41,741 nt of DNA from Phycisphaerae bacterium (GCA_030612705.1 JAUWNI010000023.1:1-41741), one strand, 5' to 3'. Shown: positions 26,645-34,885, counted from the first letter of the stretch. Notes: generated from the sequence alone by a model not told the origin. Made by a program: numbers and translations.

Positions 26645-26956
26645 AGCTACGACTTTGCACTGAGACGAGCAAGCAAAAATCCGGTTTCTCCACCTCTTGG
26701 GTGTGACCATATTAGTGTCAGCGTAACAGTTCAGCTGTTTGCAACAAGCTTTCAGCAATCAGCTTTCAGCGGTCAGCCATTTACGTTGTGGGGCGGGCAG
26801 GTGCTTTGCCTTGGTCATGTTCCCGCGCTGCTCTCAATAACACGTTATTTGCGAAATTCGGTCGCCGGCGCTCGTCTTTCGGCTGATCGCTGATTGCTGA
26901 ACGCTGAATGCTTACGTGTCAGCGTCAACTGGCCGGTTGGGCAAGATACTCCATAT

Positions 26957-26991
26957 CCTGAATCCTAAACCCTGAACCCTGAACCCCGAAC
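26957..26991. repeat. 7-bp tandem repeat, five units
   Basis: Five 7-base units: CCTGAAT, CCTAAAC, CCTGAAC, CCTGAAC, CCCGAAC. Non-coding, just downstream of the YbjQ-like gene. It shares the 7-base period with the tandem repeat inside the glycosyltransferase gene at 29299-29340. Confidence 0.75.
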
Positions 26992-27016
26992 ACTTTCCCC
27001 GCGACGGCGATTGTAG

Positions 27017-27511
27017 TCACTCGAAATCACGCTCGTCCGACCCCGGCGGCACCGGCGGAATGGGCGGCAAAGGCGGAACCGATGATGCCACATCCTCAGC
27101 CGGACGTACGATGACGGCGTCGCCGCGCGCCGTGCATTTACCCGACGGCGGACGCCCACTGTTCAGATTTATCACCGCGTTCGCACCCTTCTCCGCCGCC
27201 GACGCCTTCAGAAACTCAACCGCCTTGCTCGGCGAGCCATGACCATCCGCAAAGACCGCTTCGATCTGACGAACGATCACAAAGCCCGCGATCGACCCCG
27301 TCGAGCTCGTCGCGATAATCCTGCTCGCCAGCCGCTCAACTTCCGCCTGCTGCTTGTGCACAAATCCCCGCTGTTTCCGCGACTCCCCCCGTCGGCGAGC
27401 TTCCCGCGCCGCCTCGCGACGCCATCTCCAAACGCGCGCGATCAACGACACCACGACAACCACCGCCGCTCCAACCACGATCGCAATGACAACCGGATCA
27501 CCCATCCGCAT
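27017..27511 (-). CDS. membrane-anchored protein with YbjQ/UPF0145-like domain
   Basis: 164 residues. One N-terminal membrane segment (VVIAIVVGAAVVVVVSLIA, ~7-25) is followed by a very basic stretch (RVWRWRREAAREARRRGES) that should stay in the cytoplasm. Residues ~64-140 (IIATSSTGSIAGFVIVRQIE, then AAEKGANAVINL and GDAVIVRP) resemble the small YbjQ/UPF0145 fold, whose function is unknown. The C-terminus is a proline-rich tail (PPLPPIPPVPPG). The ATG at 27511 has no strong ribosome-binding site; a second ATG lies two codons later. It is divergent from the alkyltransferase gene. Confidence 0.68.
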   Translation of the reverse strand: MRMGDPVVIAIVVGAAVVVVVSLIARVWRWRREAAREARRRGESRKQRGFVHKQQAEVERLASRIIATSSTGSIAGFVIVRQIEAVFADGHGSPSKAVEFLKASAAEKGANAVINLNSGRPPSGKCTARGDAVIVRPAEDVASSVPPLPPIPPVPPGSDERDFE

Positions 27512-27540
27512 TAACCCATACGTTTACCCAGCATGAGGAC

Positions 27541-27607
27541 CCGGGGAGTACAAGGCTCTACCTTGTTTTTCACCCAAAAAGCAAAGCTGGAGCTTTGCAC
27601 TCCCCGG
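27541..27607. repeat. composite inverted repeat
   Basis: The outer arms CCGGGGAGT and ACTCCCCGG enclose two smaller hairpins: CAAGG..CCTTG and GCAAAGCTGGAGCTTTGC. It lies between the divergent YbjQ-like and alkyltransferase genes. It may be a mobile hairpin or a bidirectional processing site. Confidence 0.6.
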
Positions 27608-27718
27608 ACTTCTCCAACAAACTTGCGACTCAAGACGCCAGTATATACGCTTCAGCCATCCATGCGGCGCGGCTCATCCATTGCCGTGCGGGCTCAACGA
27701 CAAACCAGGGAGAAGGTT

Positions 27719-28231
27719 ATGACTCTACGCTTCCGCACCGTGACAACGATACAGGGTCACGCCGGCTTCGTCGCCTCAAACCGCGGCCTGTGCCGGGTCT
27801 ACCTCCCATCCCGAACCGTCGGAAGCCTCAGGCGCATCATCAAAAAAGACTCCCCCGAGGCAACCGAAGACCAAAGATTGCTGCCCGACTTCGCCAACGC
27901 GCTCAAACGCTATTTCGCCGGCAAGGCGGTCAACTTCACCGTGCAAATCGACCGGACCGGCCTTTCGCCATTCGAGGTCGACGTCTACCGCGCCTGCCGC
28001 CGAATCGCCTACGCCAAAACCCGTTCCTACAAACAACTCGCCGAAGCGATCGGCCGCCCCAACGCCGCCCGCGCCGTCGGCACCGCCCTGAGCCGCAATC
28101 CCTACCCGATCGTCATCCCCTGCCACCGCGTCGTCAAAAGCGACGGCTCACCAGGCGGCTTCTCCGCCCCCGGCGGCACTACAACAAAACACCGACTCCT
28201 CCAAATGGAGGCCGACGCCCCAATAACCTGA
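27719..28231 (+). CDS. ogt: methylated-DNA-protein-cysteine methyltransferase
   Basis: A 170-residue DNA repair protein that removes alkyl groups from O6-alkylguanine in a suicide reaction. The acceptor is C135 in the signature IPCHRVV. RSYKQLAEAIGRPNAARAVG is the conserved helix-turn-helix with the arginine finger, and GGFSAPGGTTTKHRLLQMEA closes the domain. There is no Ada N-terminal zinc domain, so this is the stand-alone Ogt/MGMT form. The ATG at 27719 has GGGAGAAGG immediately upstream; the longer frame would include repeat DNA. The gene converges with the LPS operon, with 20 bases between stops. Confidence 0.95.
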   Translation: MTLRFRTVTTIQGHAGFVASNRGLCRVYLPSRTVGSLRRIIKKDSPEATEDQRLLPDFANALKRYFAGKAVNFTVQIDRTGLSPFEVDVYRACRRIAYAKTRSYKQLAEAIGRPNAARAVGTALSRNPYPIVIPCHRVVKSDGSPGGFSAPGGTTTKHRLLQMEADAPIT

Positions 28232-28251
28232 ACCACCCCGGAAAACGCACA

Positions 28252-29457
28252 TCACACCCGCCGCAACGCCTTCGCGGCCACCACTTCCTCATAAAGCGCC
28301 GTCAACTCCCGCGCATGCCGGGCCATCGACAAACGTTCCCGCATCTCCGCGGCTCCCGCCCGACAACCCGCGCGCAATTCCGGCTCCAAACAGGCAACAA
28401 TCCCCCCCGCCAACGCCTTGACATCACGAGGCGAATCAATCACCACCCCGTGCCGTCCGGCTTCGATGACCTCCGCCGCCCCGTTAAAACGCGTCGTAAC
28501 CACCGGCAACCCACACCCCAACGCCTCCAGCACCACCCGGCTGCACGGGTCGTACCACGTCGGATGCGCCAACGCATCCGCCGCCGCGTAAAACCCCCGC
28601 ATATCGTCCACCGCCCCGACAAACCGAACCCGATCAGAAACCCCCAACCGACGCGCCAGACGCGCATAACGACCCGCATCATCACGCCCGACAACCACCA
28701 GGTGTGGCTGCCCCACCCTTCCAAGCGCGGGGGACTGATTCAGATCGGGTATAACCGCCACCGCTCGAACAAGCTCCGCCAGCCCCTTCAGCTTGAAGTT
28801 ATGCGCCGCAAATAGTACCAGCGGCTCCGACTCATCAACACCAAGCTCGCGTCGAACCGCCGACCGACGCGTCTGCTCCTCATCCTCCGCCGGCGCCTCA
28901 ACATCCACTCCATTAAACACAACGTGCAACCGCTCGCCCGGAAAGTCCGGAAACGCCGACCGAACCTGCCGACCAACATACTCAGAAACAGCCGCCACAA
29001 ACGGCGGCTCACGCCCCGTCAAAATCCCCCGCTCCACCAACAACAAAAAGCGTTGTCGCCGATTGAACCGCCGACCAACCCGCTTGATCAGCCGCCGCAT
29101 CGGCCCACCCGCCCGGGCCACACTCCGCTCCACCGCCTCAACATACGTCCCCCCCCGCGGCTGATACACGTCGCACGAAAAGCAAGGCGTTACCGCGTGA
29201 ACGACGTCAAAGCCCGCCTCCCGACAATACCGATCCGCCTCCGCCACAAAACGCACCGCCCGTCCAACGCGCGCCCCCTTACCGAGCTCACCCTCCACAA
29301 TCTCCAATCCCCAATCCCCAATCCCCAACCCCCAATCCCCAGTGACAACCGTCACATCCACCCCCAACGACGCCAACTGCCGCGCCATCTCCAAAGTCGA
29401 CGTCTCCGCACCGCCCCGCCGAACGTCTACCTGTTCCTGGACGATCGCGACCTTCAT
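28252..29457 (-). CDS. WaaG-like glycosyltransferase (GT4) carrying a 7-bp repeat tract
   Basis: A 401-residue GT-B enzyme, probably adding hexose to the LPS core. The N-terminus MKVAIVQEQVDVRRGGAETS and the C-terminal HPTWYDPCSRVVLEALGCGL, PVVTTRFNGAAEVI closely resemble WaaG. Residues 40-53 (DWGLGIGDWGLEI) are encoded by six 7-base units (29299-29340) and interrupt the expected Rossmann domain after VTVVTG. Six units add 42 bases and keep the frame; gain or loss of one unit would break it. Hence the gene may be phase variable. The ATG at 29457 overlaps the stop of the upstream kinase by 4 bases (ATGA), so it is translationally coupled as the last gene of the operon that begins at 33510. Confidence 0.9.
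   Translation of the reverse strand: MKVAIVQEQVDVRRGGAETSTLEMARQLASLGVDVTVVTGDWGLGIGDWGLEIVEGELGKGARVGRAVRFVAEADRYCREAGFDVVHAVTPCFSCDVYQPRGGTYVEAVERSVARAGGPMRRLIKRVGRRFNRRQRFLLLVERGILTGREPPFVAAVSEYVGRQVRSAFPDFPGERLHVVFNGVDVEAPAEDEEQTRRSAVRRELGVDESEPLVLFAAHNFKLKGLAELVRAVAVIPDLNQSPALGRVGQPHLVVVGRDDAGRYARLARRLGVSDRVRFVGAVDDMRGFYAAADALAHPTWYDPCSRVVLEALGCGLPVVTTRFNGAAEVIEAGRHGVVIDSPRDVKALAGGIVACLEPELRAGCRAGAAEMRERLSMARHARELTALYEEVVAAKALRRV
29299..29340 (-). repeat. 7-bp tandem repeat inside the glycosyltransferase gene
   Basis: Six consecutive 7-base units on the plus strand: AATCTCC, three AATCCCC, AACCCCC, AATCCCC. The unit is not a multiple of three, so slippage by one unit would shift the reading frame of the WaaG-like gene. 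A short related stretch (CCAATCCCCAATCC) occurs in non-coding DNA near 37501-37514. Confidence 0.9.
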
Positions 29458-30320
29458 GCTTGCCGACTCTTCCGCGCGATTCGGCGAAGAATCCAATCAC
29501 TCTTGCGTACGATGCGACGCGCGTACCACCGCGTCCGCACCGCCCCGCGCGGCAAATTCAGATACGCCAACAGAAATCTCCAACGATCGCTCCGCGAAGC
29601 GCCAACCTGCCGCGCCGAGGCGTCCAACTGCGACAAATCCTTGATGATCCAGCGCATCCGCCGCCAATACGGACGGTGCGTGCGCGCCAAGTCAATTAGC
29701 GTAAACCGCGGCGGCCGCCCGCCCCGCGGATCAAGATCGACAAAGACATGGCAAAGATACAGATCGCGATGACAAAACCCGGTCCCGTGAAAAGCCGCCA
29801 CAAACCGCGCCAGTCGCACCGCCAAATCGTGCCGCGCGATCCCACGCGTTACCGGAGCATCGCATTCGCACAACCCCGCCCATACCCGATCAAAACCATC
29901 GCCCGGCACACCCTCCAGCAGCACCGCGCTGCGCCGCTCAACCGCCCCCCACATCTCCTCAATAAACCCAACCGCCTCCGGCACGTTGATGTGCGCCTCC
30001 GCCAACCGCCGAGACTGCACATATTCCCAGTACGCCCGGCTGTGACGAACACACTGCCGACGAATGCGGTCCCACTGCTCCCCCAGCGGCGTCTCCGCAT
30101 AACGCTTGATATAAAGAACGGCGGGACCGGCTTCCAACCGGTCATCCAGCGTCCACCGCCACCGTCGCCGACCCCCCAGCCCCGCCTTGCTCAACACCTC
30201 CCAACGCCCGCCCAAGCGGCTCACGTCGGTACTATTGTCAAACAGCGTGCTGAGTTGTTTCAGGCCACAAGCCCCCAGCCGCTCACGCCACCGCGGAGCC
30301 ACCTCCTCGCGGCAACTCAC
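29454..30320 (-). CDS. waaP: WaaP-like LPS core heptose kinase
   Basis: A 288-residue protein-kinase-fold enzyme expected to phosphorylate LPS core heptose. K72 (YIKRY) is the ATP lysine, H184-R185-D186 in CHRDLYLCHVF is the catalytic loop and D210 (LIDLA) the metal-binding aspartate. HRDxYxCH with H191 is typical of WaaP. I place the start at the GTG at 30320, which overlaps the preceding stop by 4 bases (GTGA); a longer frame would run 84 bases into the upstream gene. The gene is followed by the WaaG-like gene with an ATGA overlap. A neighbouring WaaP-like gene suggests two kinases acting on different core sugars. Confidence 0.87.
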   Translation of the reverse strand: MSCREEVAPRWRERLGACGLKQLSTLFDNSTDVSRLGGRWEVLSKAGLGGRRRWRWTLDDRLEAGPAVLYIKRYAETPLGEQWDRIRRQCVRHSRAYWEYVQSRRLAEAHINVPEAVGFIEEMWGAVERRSAVLLEGVPGDGFDRVWAGLCECDAPVTRGIARHDLAVRLARFVAAFHGTGFCHRDLYLCHVFVDLDPRGGRPPRFTLIDLARTHRPYWRRMRWIIKDLSQLDASARQVGASRSDRWRFLLAYLNLPRGAVRTRWYARRIVRKSDWILRRIARKSRQA

Positions 30321-31246
30321 GACGGCGCCCCCCGCGTCGCGACCACCGACTCGCCTCCATCCGAAGGCGCGCGCCCGTCCTCCGCTTCCAACTGCCGATT
30401 CCACTCTTCGAACAGATCGTTCATCTTGATCCGCTGATGCTCGTGCTTCTCCCAGCGCCTGGCCAGCCGATCAATCTCGCGAATCTGCTGCTTCACGTTC
30501 GGCGACAACCGCCGCGCTCCGAAGTACTCCACCAGAAAGCGCATCCGCTCGCCACGGCTGGTAAAGGGGCGCGCCGACACCGCTATGTGGCCCAACTCGT
30601 ACAGCCACCAGTGACTCGACCGTCCCAGGTGCCGCCCACCCCGCCGCGGCCGCACGTCGAGAAAGAAAAACTCCGGCTCCCCCGCCGGCCCGAACCGCAC
30701 CAGCACGTTACGCCAAAACAATTGCCCGTGCGCAAAGCCGGCCGTGTGCAGCTCGCCCACTTGTTGTGCCAGCCGCCGTGCCAGCAACGCCCGCTGGTCA
30801 TGGCTCAGCGTCTCCCGCCCGGTCATCACGTCTCGCGCGAACGTCGTCAGATTCCGCCCCCCGGGCACTTCCTCCGTAATTAAAAAACACGCCGTAACGA
30901 AATGCCCCACCCGCCGAGATCCATACGCCACCGGCCGAACCGCCGGAAGCCCCAGCGACCGCATCTCATTCAGTAGACCAAACTCCGCCCGCCCACGATG
31001 CCGTCCGAAGAACGTCCCGCGAAACGCCCCCCGCAGCCGCCGGCGCCAATTCGAGTAGTAATACCGCTTCACATAAAAGCCCGGACCACCATCCGCACCC
31101 GCTACGTACAGCGTGTCCGTCGTTCGACTCCATGCCGCCACCCGACCGGCCGTGCGCGCCAACACGCTCTCGACCCGTTCGAGACCGCGGGCCCGCAGCC
31201 CCTCGCGATACGCTGGGTCAATCCGGATGTGGTCCGTCTGCAACAT
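30317..31246 (-). CDS. WaaP/InaA-family kinase with altered catalytic motif
   Basis: A 309-residue kinase-fold protein. K60 (FYVKRYYY) fits the ATP lysine and D197 (FLDVRP) the metal-binding aspartate. The catalytic loop reads HGQLFWRNVLV (H173-G174-Q175, N180), so the position of the usual catalytic aspartate holds glutamine. Some InaA-type members of this clan vary here, so it may be active in a different way, or be a pseudokinase assisting the downstream kinase. The N-terminal 55 residues are poorly conserved and the C-terminus (after ~280) is charged. The ATG at 31246 lies 9 bases after the heptosyltransferase stop, and the gene overlaps the next kinase by 4 bases. Confidence 0.82.
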   Translation of the reverse strand: MLQTDHIRIDPAYREGLRARGLERVESVLARTAGRVAAWSRTTDTLYVAGADGGPGFYVKRYYYSNWRRRLRGAFRGTFFGRHRGRAEFGLLNEMRSLGLPAVRPVAYGSRRVGHFVTACFLITEEVPGGRNLTTFARDVMTGRETLSHDQRALLARRLAQQVGELHTAGFAHGQLFWRNVLVRFGPAGEPEFFFLDVRPRRGGRHLGRSSHWWLYELGHIAVSARPFTSRGERMRFLVEYFGARRLSPNVKQQIREIDRLARRWEKHEHQRIKMNDLFEEWNRQLEAEDGRAPSDGGESVVATRGAPS

Positions 31247-31255
31247 ATCGTCCCA

Positions 31256-32344
31256 TCAATCTGTCGTAGCAAGTCCGACGCTACATTTATGAACCAGCAG
31301 TTCCCGTATTTTGCCCATCACCATCTCCGTCGTCACGCCCGTCATGCAGCGCAAATCCAGCGGACACTTCCGCAATTGGCACGGCCCGCAATCCACCGGC
31401 ACCTGAATCTTGATCTCACCCGCATAATCGGTGTCGGTCCACTCCTGATGCGTCGGCCCGAATATCGTCACCGTCGGCACGTCAAACGCCGCCCCATAGT
31501 GCCGCGGCCCCGTATCGTTGCAAACCAGCAGCGCCGCCCCGCGAATCAGCACCTTCAGCGACCCCAGTGTCGTCCCCGGGTCGGCACAACAAACCACGTC
31601 ACTCCGCGCCGCCCGAGCAATCTCACGCATCAGCGGCACCTCGTCAGGCGACCCCACAATCACCGCCCGCAGATCAAATTCCTCCCGCAGCCGATCGCAA
31701 ACCTCCGCGAACCGCTCCGGCAGCCAGCACTTCGCCGCTCCAAACGCCGCCCCCGGATTAATCACCGCATACCCCCGCCCGTCATCCAACCCGTAATGCC
31801 GCAACAACTCCGCCCCCGCCCGCTCCTGGTCGGGCGTGACCCCCAATCGCAACTTCAAATCCGTAACCTCGCACCCAACCCGCTCGGCAATCCTGACGTA
31901 ATAGGGCAACACCGGCGACGGTACGAACTCCCGCCCGCGTTTCAGCGGCCTAAGCCGATCCGTCAGCAGCAAACTCCTTCCGTCCCGCGCATAGCCCACC
32001 CGCCGCGGAATCCGCGCCAGCCACGTTACCAGTGCCGACCGAAACGAATTCGTCAGCAGCAGCGCCAGGTCAAACCGCTCCGCCTTCAAACGCCCCGCCA
32101 ACTCCACCATCCGCCATTCACGCCGCGGCCCCCCGCCCCGTGGCCAAAAAACCTCCCCATCGTGCCACCGCCCGCCCGCCACGACCTCCCGAACGTAGTC
32201 TTTCATCAGATACGTAATCCGCGCCTTGGCAAAGTGCCCGCGCAACGCCGCCAACACCGGCGTCGCCAACACCGCGTCGCCAACCCAGTTCGGAATCACA
32301 ACCAGAATATTCCGGCAACTCTCGCCGCCAAAACCCGCGGCCAT
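31256..32344 (-). CDS. waaF: LPS heptosyltransferase (GT9, WaaF-like)
   Basis: A 362-residue GT-B enzyme that adds heptose to the inner core from ADP-heptose. The N-terminal ILVVIPNWVGDAVLATPVL is the WaaC/WaaF signature. AVINPGAAFGAAKCWLPERF and LLVCNDTGPRHYGAAFDVPT, VTIFGPTHQEWT are the GT9 nucleotide-sugar site, and CGPCQLRKCPLDLRCM is a Cys-rich motif typical of WaaF. The ATG at 32344 shares a base with the stop of the upstream peptidase (TAATG), giving coupled translation. Its operon partners are two kinases and a WaaG-like enzyme, strong evidence of a Gram-negative LPS core. Confidence 0.92.
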   Translation of the reverse strand: MAAGFGGESCRNILVVIPNWVGDAVLATPVLAALRGHFAKARITYLMKDYVREVVAGGRWHDGEVFWPRGGGPRREWRMVELAGRLKAERFDLALLLTNSFRSALVTWLARIPRRVGYARDGRSLLLTDRLRPLKRGREFVPSPVLPYYVRIAERVGCEVTDLKLRLGVTPDQERAGAELLRHYGLDDGRGYAVINPGAAFGAAKCWLPERFAEVCDRLREEFDLRAVIVGSPDEVPLMREIARAARSDVVCCADPGTTLGSLKVLIRGAALLVCNDTGPRHYGAAFDVPTVTIFGPTHQEWTDTDYAGEIKIQVPVDCGPCQLRKCPLDLRCMTGVTTEMVMGKIRELLVHKCSVGLATTD

Positions 32345-33510
32345 TATTTTTTCCCGCGCATCCCCTTACGAGTCCGCGGCTTCTTCTTGCCAGACCCGTC
32401 TCCACCCAACAACGGCAACCATTTCGCAAAACTCTTGTCAAACTCCTCACGCAACGCCGGGTCGTTCGCCTGGTACCCAACATCATCCAACGCCAACGCC
32501 TCAAACCAATCCACCATCAGCTTCCAATCATCCAGGCTGACATACTCACTGCCAATCTTCCCCCTGGTTTTGTCCATGTTGTGGTAATTACCCAACGCCA
32601 GACAAATCCCCGTCACCAGATACCCATACGCCCCAAAAGCCGTCGATTCACAAGAGCCGCCGTCCATCAGCTTCCGCTGAAAATGAAACTTCTTCCGACG
32701 CTTCGTCAACCCTTGCGCCACGCGGCCGCAAAACGCCGTCACACTCGGCTCAAACACGCTCATCCGATCGCCCACCCGCAAAATCGGCCCGTCCCCGATC
32801 CGCGCGTTCGGCAATTCGCTGCTCGTCTCGATCGCGATGATCGGCCACTTCTTCGATACCGTCCCGGCCTTTGCCGCCCCGATCGCCCCGATGAACCCCA
32901 CCTCCTCGGCCCGCGTGAACAAACAGTAAACCTCCGCCCGTGCCTTCTTCTTACTCAGCCGAGTGAGTAACGTCAGCATAGCCGCGCAACCCGCAATGTC
33001 GTCGCAATCGCGCGCGTAAACGTTCCCACGCCGCTCATACGCCTCCGGCAAGTCCCACATCCCCGGCGAGTCAAACTCCACCGCCTCGCTCACGCGGACC
33101 AGCGCCTCCTCTGGAATCCGGTGCGTCACCGGCCCGCGCACCAGCTTCTTCACCTTCGTTACTTCCAGGACTTTCCCGCGAACCCGCTGGCCACCGCTCC
33201 AAAACCAGACTTTCGCCCCGGAAAAATATTCTTGCGCCACCCCGCCCCGAAAATCCGCCCGCAGCGTCCGCCCATCACACATTTTCCGCGCAACAAAACC
33301 CGGATGATCCATGTGCGCACTGAAAACCAAAGGCGTCACCTTCCGCGGCCGATAACAATATCGGACCAACAAATTCCCGTACCGATCCTCTGAAACGCTC
33401 ACGCCCCCCGTCCGCCCGCAAAACGAACTCACGTAATCCTGAACGGCCGTCTCAACAAACGTCCCCGTCGGCAACGATAAAAGCTCTTTCAAAATCTTGG
33501 ACAGCGCCAT
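32344..33510 (-). CDS. M42-family metallo-aminopeptidase
   Basis: A 388-residue predicted cytoplasmic zinc peptidase. Metal ligands and catalytic residues appear in order: FSAHMDHPGF (His/Asp), RDCDDIAGCAA (bridging Asp), TRAEEVGFIGA (Glu base and ligand), AIETSS and LALGNYHNMD (His). The basic tail GKKKPRTRKGMRGKK is unusual and may be non-functional or RNA/membrane-associated. The ATG at 33510 has AGGAG about 8 bases upstream. It leads the LPS-core operon, overlapping waaF by one base, although peptide trimming has no clear link to LPS. It probably completes digestion of peptides imported by systems such as the transporter at 21232-22605. Confidence 0.88.
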   Translation of the reverse strand: MALSKILKELLSLPTGTFVETAVQDYVSSFCGRTGGVSVSEDRYGNLLVRYCYRPRKVTPLVFSAHMDHPGFVARKMCDGRTLRADFRGGVAQEYFSGAKVWFWSGGQRVRGKVLEVTKVKKLVRGPVTHRIPEEALVRVSEAVEFDSPGMWDLPEAYERRGNVYARDCDDIAGCAAMLTLLTRLSKKKARAEVYCLFTRAEEVGFIGAIGAAKAGTVSKKWPIIAIETSSELPNARIGDGPILRVGDRMSVFEPSVTAFCGRVAQGLTKRRKKFHFQRKLMDGGSCESTAFGAYGYLVTGICLALGNYHNMDKTRGKIGSEYVSLDDWKLMVDWFEALALDDVGYQANDPALREEFDKSFAKWLPLLGGDGSGKKKPRTRKGMRGKK

Positions 33511-33635
33511 GCGAACACTCCTGTGGATTGTGTGTTTCCAAGGTTGACATCTTACGCCTGCCGGTTCACCGCTTCAATTTCGCTGCCGCCGGCGCCGCGA
33601 TACCCTTATGGGACGCCGACCGCGGATTTTTTGCC

Positions 33636-34244
33636 ATGAATGTTCTCACACCGCCGTCTAATATGAACAGAATGACCGACGCGACCGTCGACGCCGAGAT
33701 GGCGCATGCCTTGATCGCTCAGGCGCAACGCGGCAGCCGACCCGCCGTGGACCAAATCGTCCGCGAGAACGAGGGTTGGGTGCGCGGCGTCATCTACGGC
33801 ACTATAGGCCGGGCCGACCTTGTCGACGACGTCGCTCAACAGGTCTGGACTCAGGTCTGGCAGCGACTCGGTTCGTTACAGGACCCCCGGCGGTTGCGAG
33901 CGTGGCTATACGCCGTCGCGCGAAACGCCGCTATCGACGCTTCGCAGGATCGGCGACGACGCAGCACCATCGGACTCGATTTCGTCGCCGACGGCCTCGG
34001 CGACAACCCCGGTCGCGGACCCGTGAAGTCCGTGGTCGGCGACGAGCTTCGCGAGACACTACTACGGGCGGTCGAGGCACTGCCCGCGCTGTACCGCGAA
34101 CCGTTCGTCCTACGGCACCTGGAAGACTGGAGCTATGCGGAGATCGGAAATTTGTTAGGTTTGTCAGTCGAAACGGTCGAGACCAGACTAGTGCGAGCCC
34201 GACGCCTTTTACGCGAAACGTTGCAAGGCAAGGTGGAACCATGA
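33636..34244 (+). CDS. ECF-type RNA polymerase sigma factor
   Basis: A ~202-residue sigma-70 family regulator. Region 2 spans roughly residues 20-100 (GWVRGVIYGTIGRADLVDDV, AQQVWTQVWQRLGSLQDPRR and LRAWLYAVARNAAIDASQD). Region 4 covers ~140-200 (ALPALYREPFVLRHLEDWSY, AEIGNLLGLSVETVETRLVR). There is no regions 1/3, as in ECF factors. Three ATGs (33636, 33663, 33672) are possible starts and none has a clear ribosome-binding site; I take the first. The stop overlaps the anti-sigma start (ATGA), so both are made together. It is divergent from the peptidase/LPS operon. Its regulon is unknown but probably envelope-related. Confidence 0.92.
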   Translation: MNVLTPPSNMNRMTDATVDAEMAHALIAQAQRGSRPAVDQIVRENEGWVRGVIYGTIGRADLVDDVAQQVWTQVWQRLGSLQDPRRLRAWLYAVARNAAIDASQDRRRRSTIGLDFVADGLGDNPGRGPVKSVVGDELRETLLRAVEALPALYREPFVLRHLEDWSYAEIGNLLGLSVETVETRLVRARRLLRETLQGKVEP

Positions 34245-34777
34245 GTAACCCCACGCACGATCTGGAGCGCCTGATCTCGCGCTGCCTCGACGATGAGTGC
34301 AGCCCGCCGGAGCAACGCGAACTCAACGCCAGATTGCGGCGCGACCCCCGTGCCGCGGCCCTCTTCGAGGAGCACGCCGCCCTGGACCGCGAAATCAAGC
34401 ACGCCCTGCGCAGCGCGCTGCACCGCACGCCAGACCGGCACCGTCCCCTCCCACTCTGGGAACGTGTCGCTCGCGTCGCCGTCCTCGCCGCCGCCGCCTG
34501 CCTCGCCGTCATGTTCTGGTTTACCTCGCCCCGGCAACCGACCACGCCCGGTGAGACCACCTCGGCACTGGCCCAGACCCATTCATGGTTCGCCGCTCCG
34601 CCCGCCGTCGGCGATACGCTCGTCGAACAACCCGAACGATTCAACCGTCCCGTCAACTGGGTCGGCAAACCAAAAACCGACTGGATCGTCGTCCCAACCG
34701 ACCAACCCGGCGAGTTTCTCGTGATCGAAGTCAACCGTGTCCTGACGCGCTCTACGCGCGTCCGGCAGGATTTCTAA
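34241..34777 (+). CDS. membrane anti-sigma factor
   Basis: A 178-residue protein with a cytoplasmic N-terminal domain (HDLERLISRCLDDECSPPEQ, RELNARLRRDPRAAALFEEH), one membrane segment (VAVLAAAACLAVMFWF, ~83-98) and a ~80-residue outer part. The N-terminal part resembles planctomycete anti-sigma proteins; the classic HxxxCxxC zinc motif is not present. The ATG has AAGGTGGA just upstream and overlaps the sigma stop by 4 bases. The architecture suggests it holds the sigma factor at the membrane until a periplasmic signal appears. A site-2 protease is encoded at 37529-38548, but a link is only conjecture. Confidence 0.83.
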   Translation: MSNPTHDLERLISRCLDDECSPPEQRELNARLRRDPRAAALFEEHAALDREIKHALRSALHRTPDRHRPLPLWERVARVAVLAAAACLAVMFWFTSPRQPTTPGETTSALAQTHSWFAAPPAVGDTLVEQPERFNRPVNWVGKPKTDWIVVPTDQPGEFLVIEVNRVLTRSTRVRQDF

Positions 34778-34839
34778 TATGTTTGCATCGATTATGTCGA
34801 TATGCCTGACCACAAAACAAGATGCCTGATCTCAAAACA

Positions 34840-34885
34840 AGAAGAGCCGCGGGCTTCAGCCCGCGCGACCGTTCACCGCACCAAA
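34840..34885. repeat. family D hairpin
   Basis: AAGAGCCGCGGGCTTCAGCC then CGCGCGACCG forms a stem (GCGGGCT / AGCCCGC) between the anti-sigma gene and the PDZ protein. It may reduce read-through, leaving the PDZ gene with its own promoter. The same hairpin recurs at 36300-36330. Confidence 0.6.

Larger units (their letters stand above)
26042..27016. other. 975-base intergenic region rich in repeats
   Basis: No gene is visible. In order it holds the composite hairpin (26240-26354), the family B element (26491-26644), a pair of facing repeats built from TTTCAGCAATCAGC and GCTGATTGCTGAACGCTGAA (near 26746-26790 and 26880-26912), and a 7-base tandem repeat (26957-26991). Short open frames on both strands show no motifs. 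Confidence 0.65.

Noticed and set aside
26957-26991. CRISPR array
   Set aside because: The 7-base and 8-base tandem units here and at 7403 and 29299 have no spacers and are far too short; no cas genes are present.
27595-28815. Plus-strand 406-codon frame
   Set aside because: A frame-shifted shadow of the alkyltransferase gene and then antisense to the glycosyltransferase; Pro/Arg/His-rich.
30998-32587. Plus-strand 529-codon frame
   Set aside because: Antisense to the heptosyltransferase and peptidase genes; composition typical of GC-rich antisense frames.
33544-33549. TTGACA as a -35 box for the sigma gene
   Set aside because: No acceptable -10 sequence lies 16-18 bases downstream.
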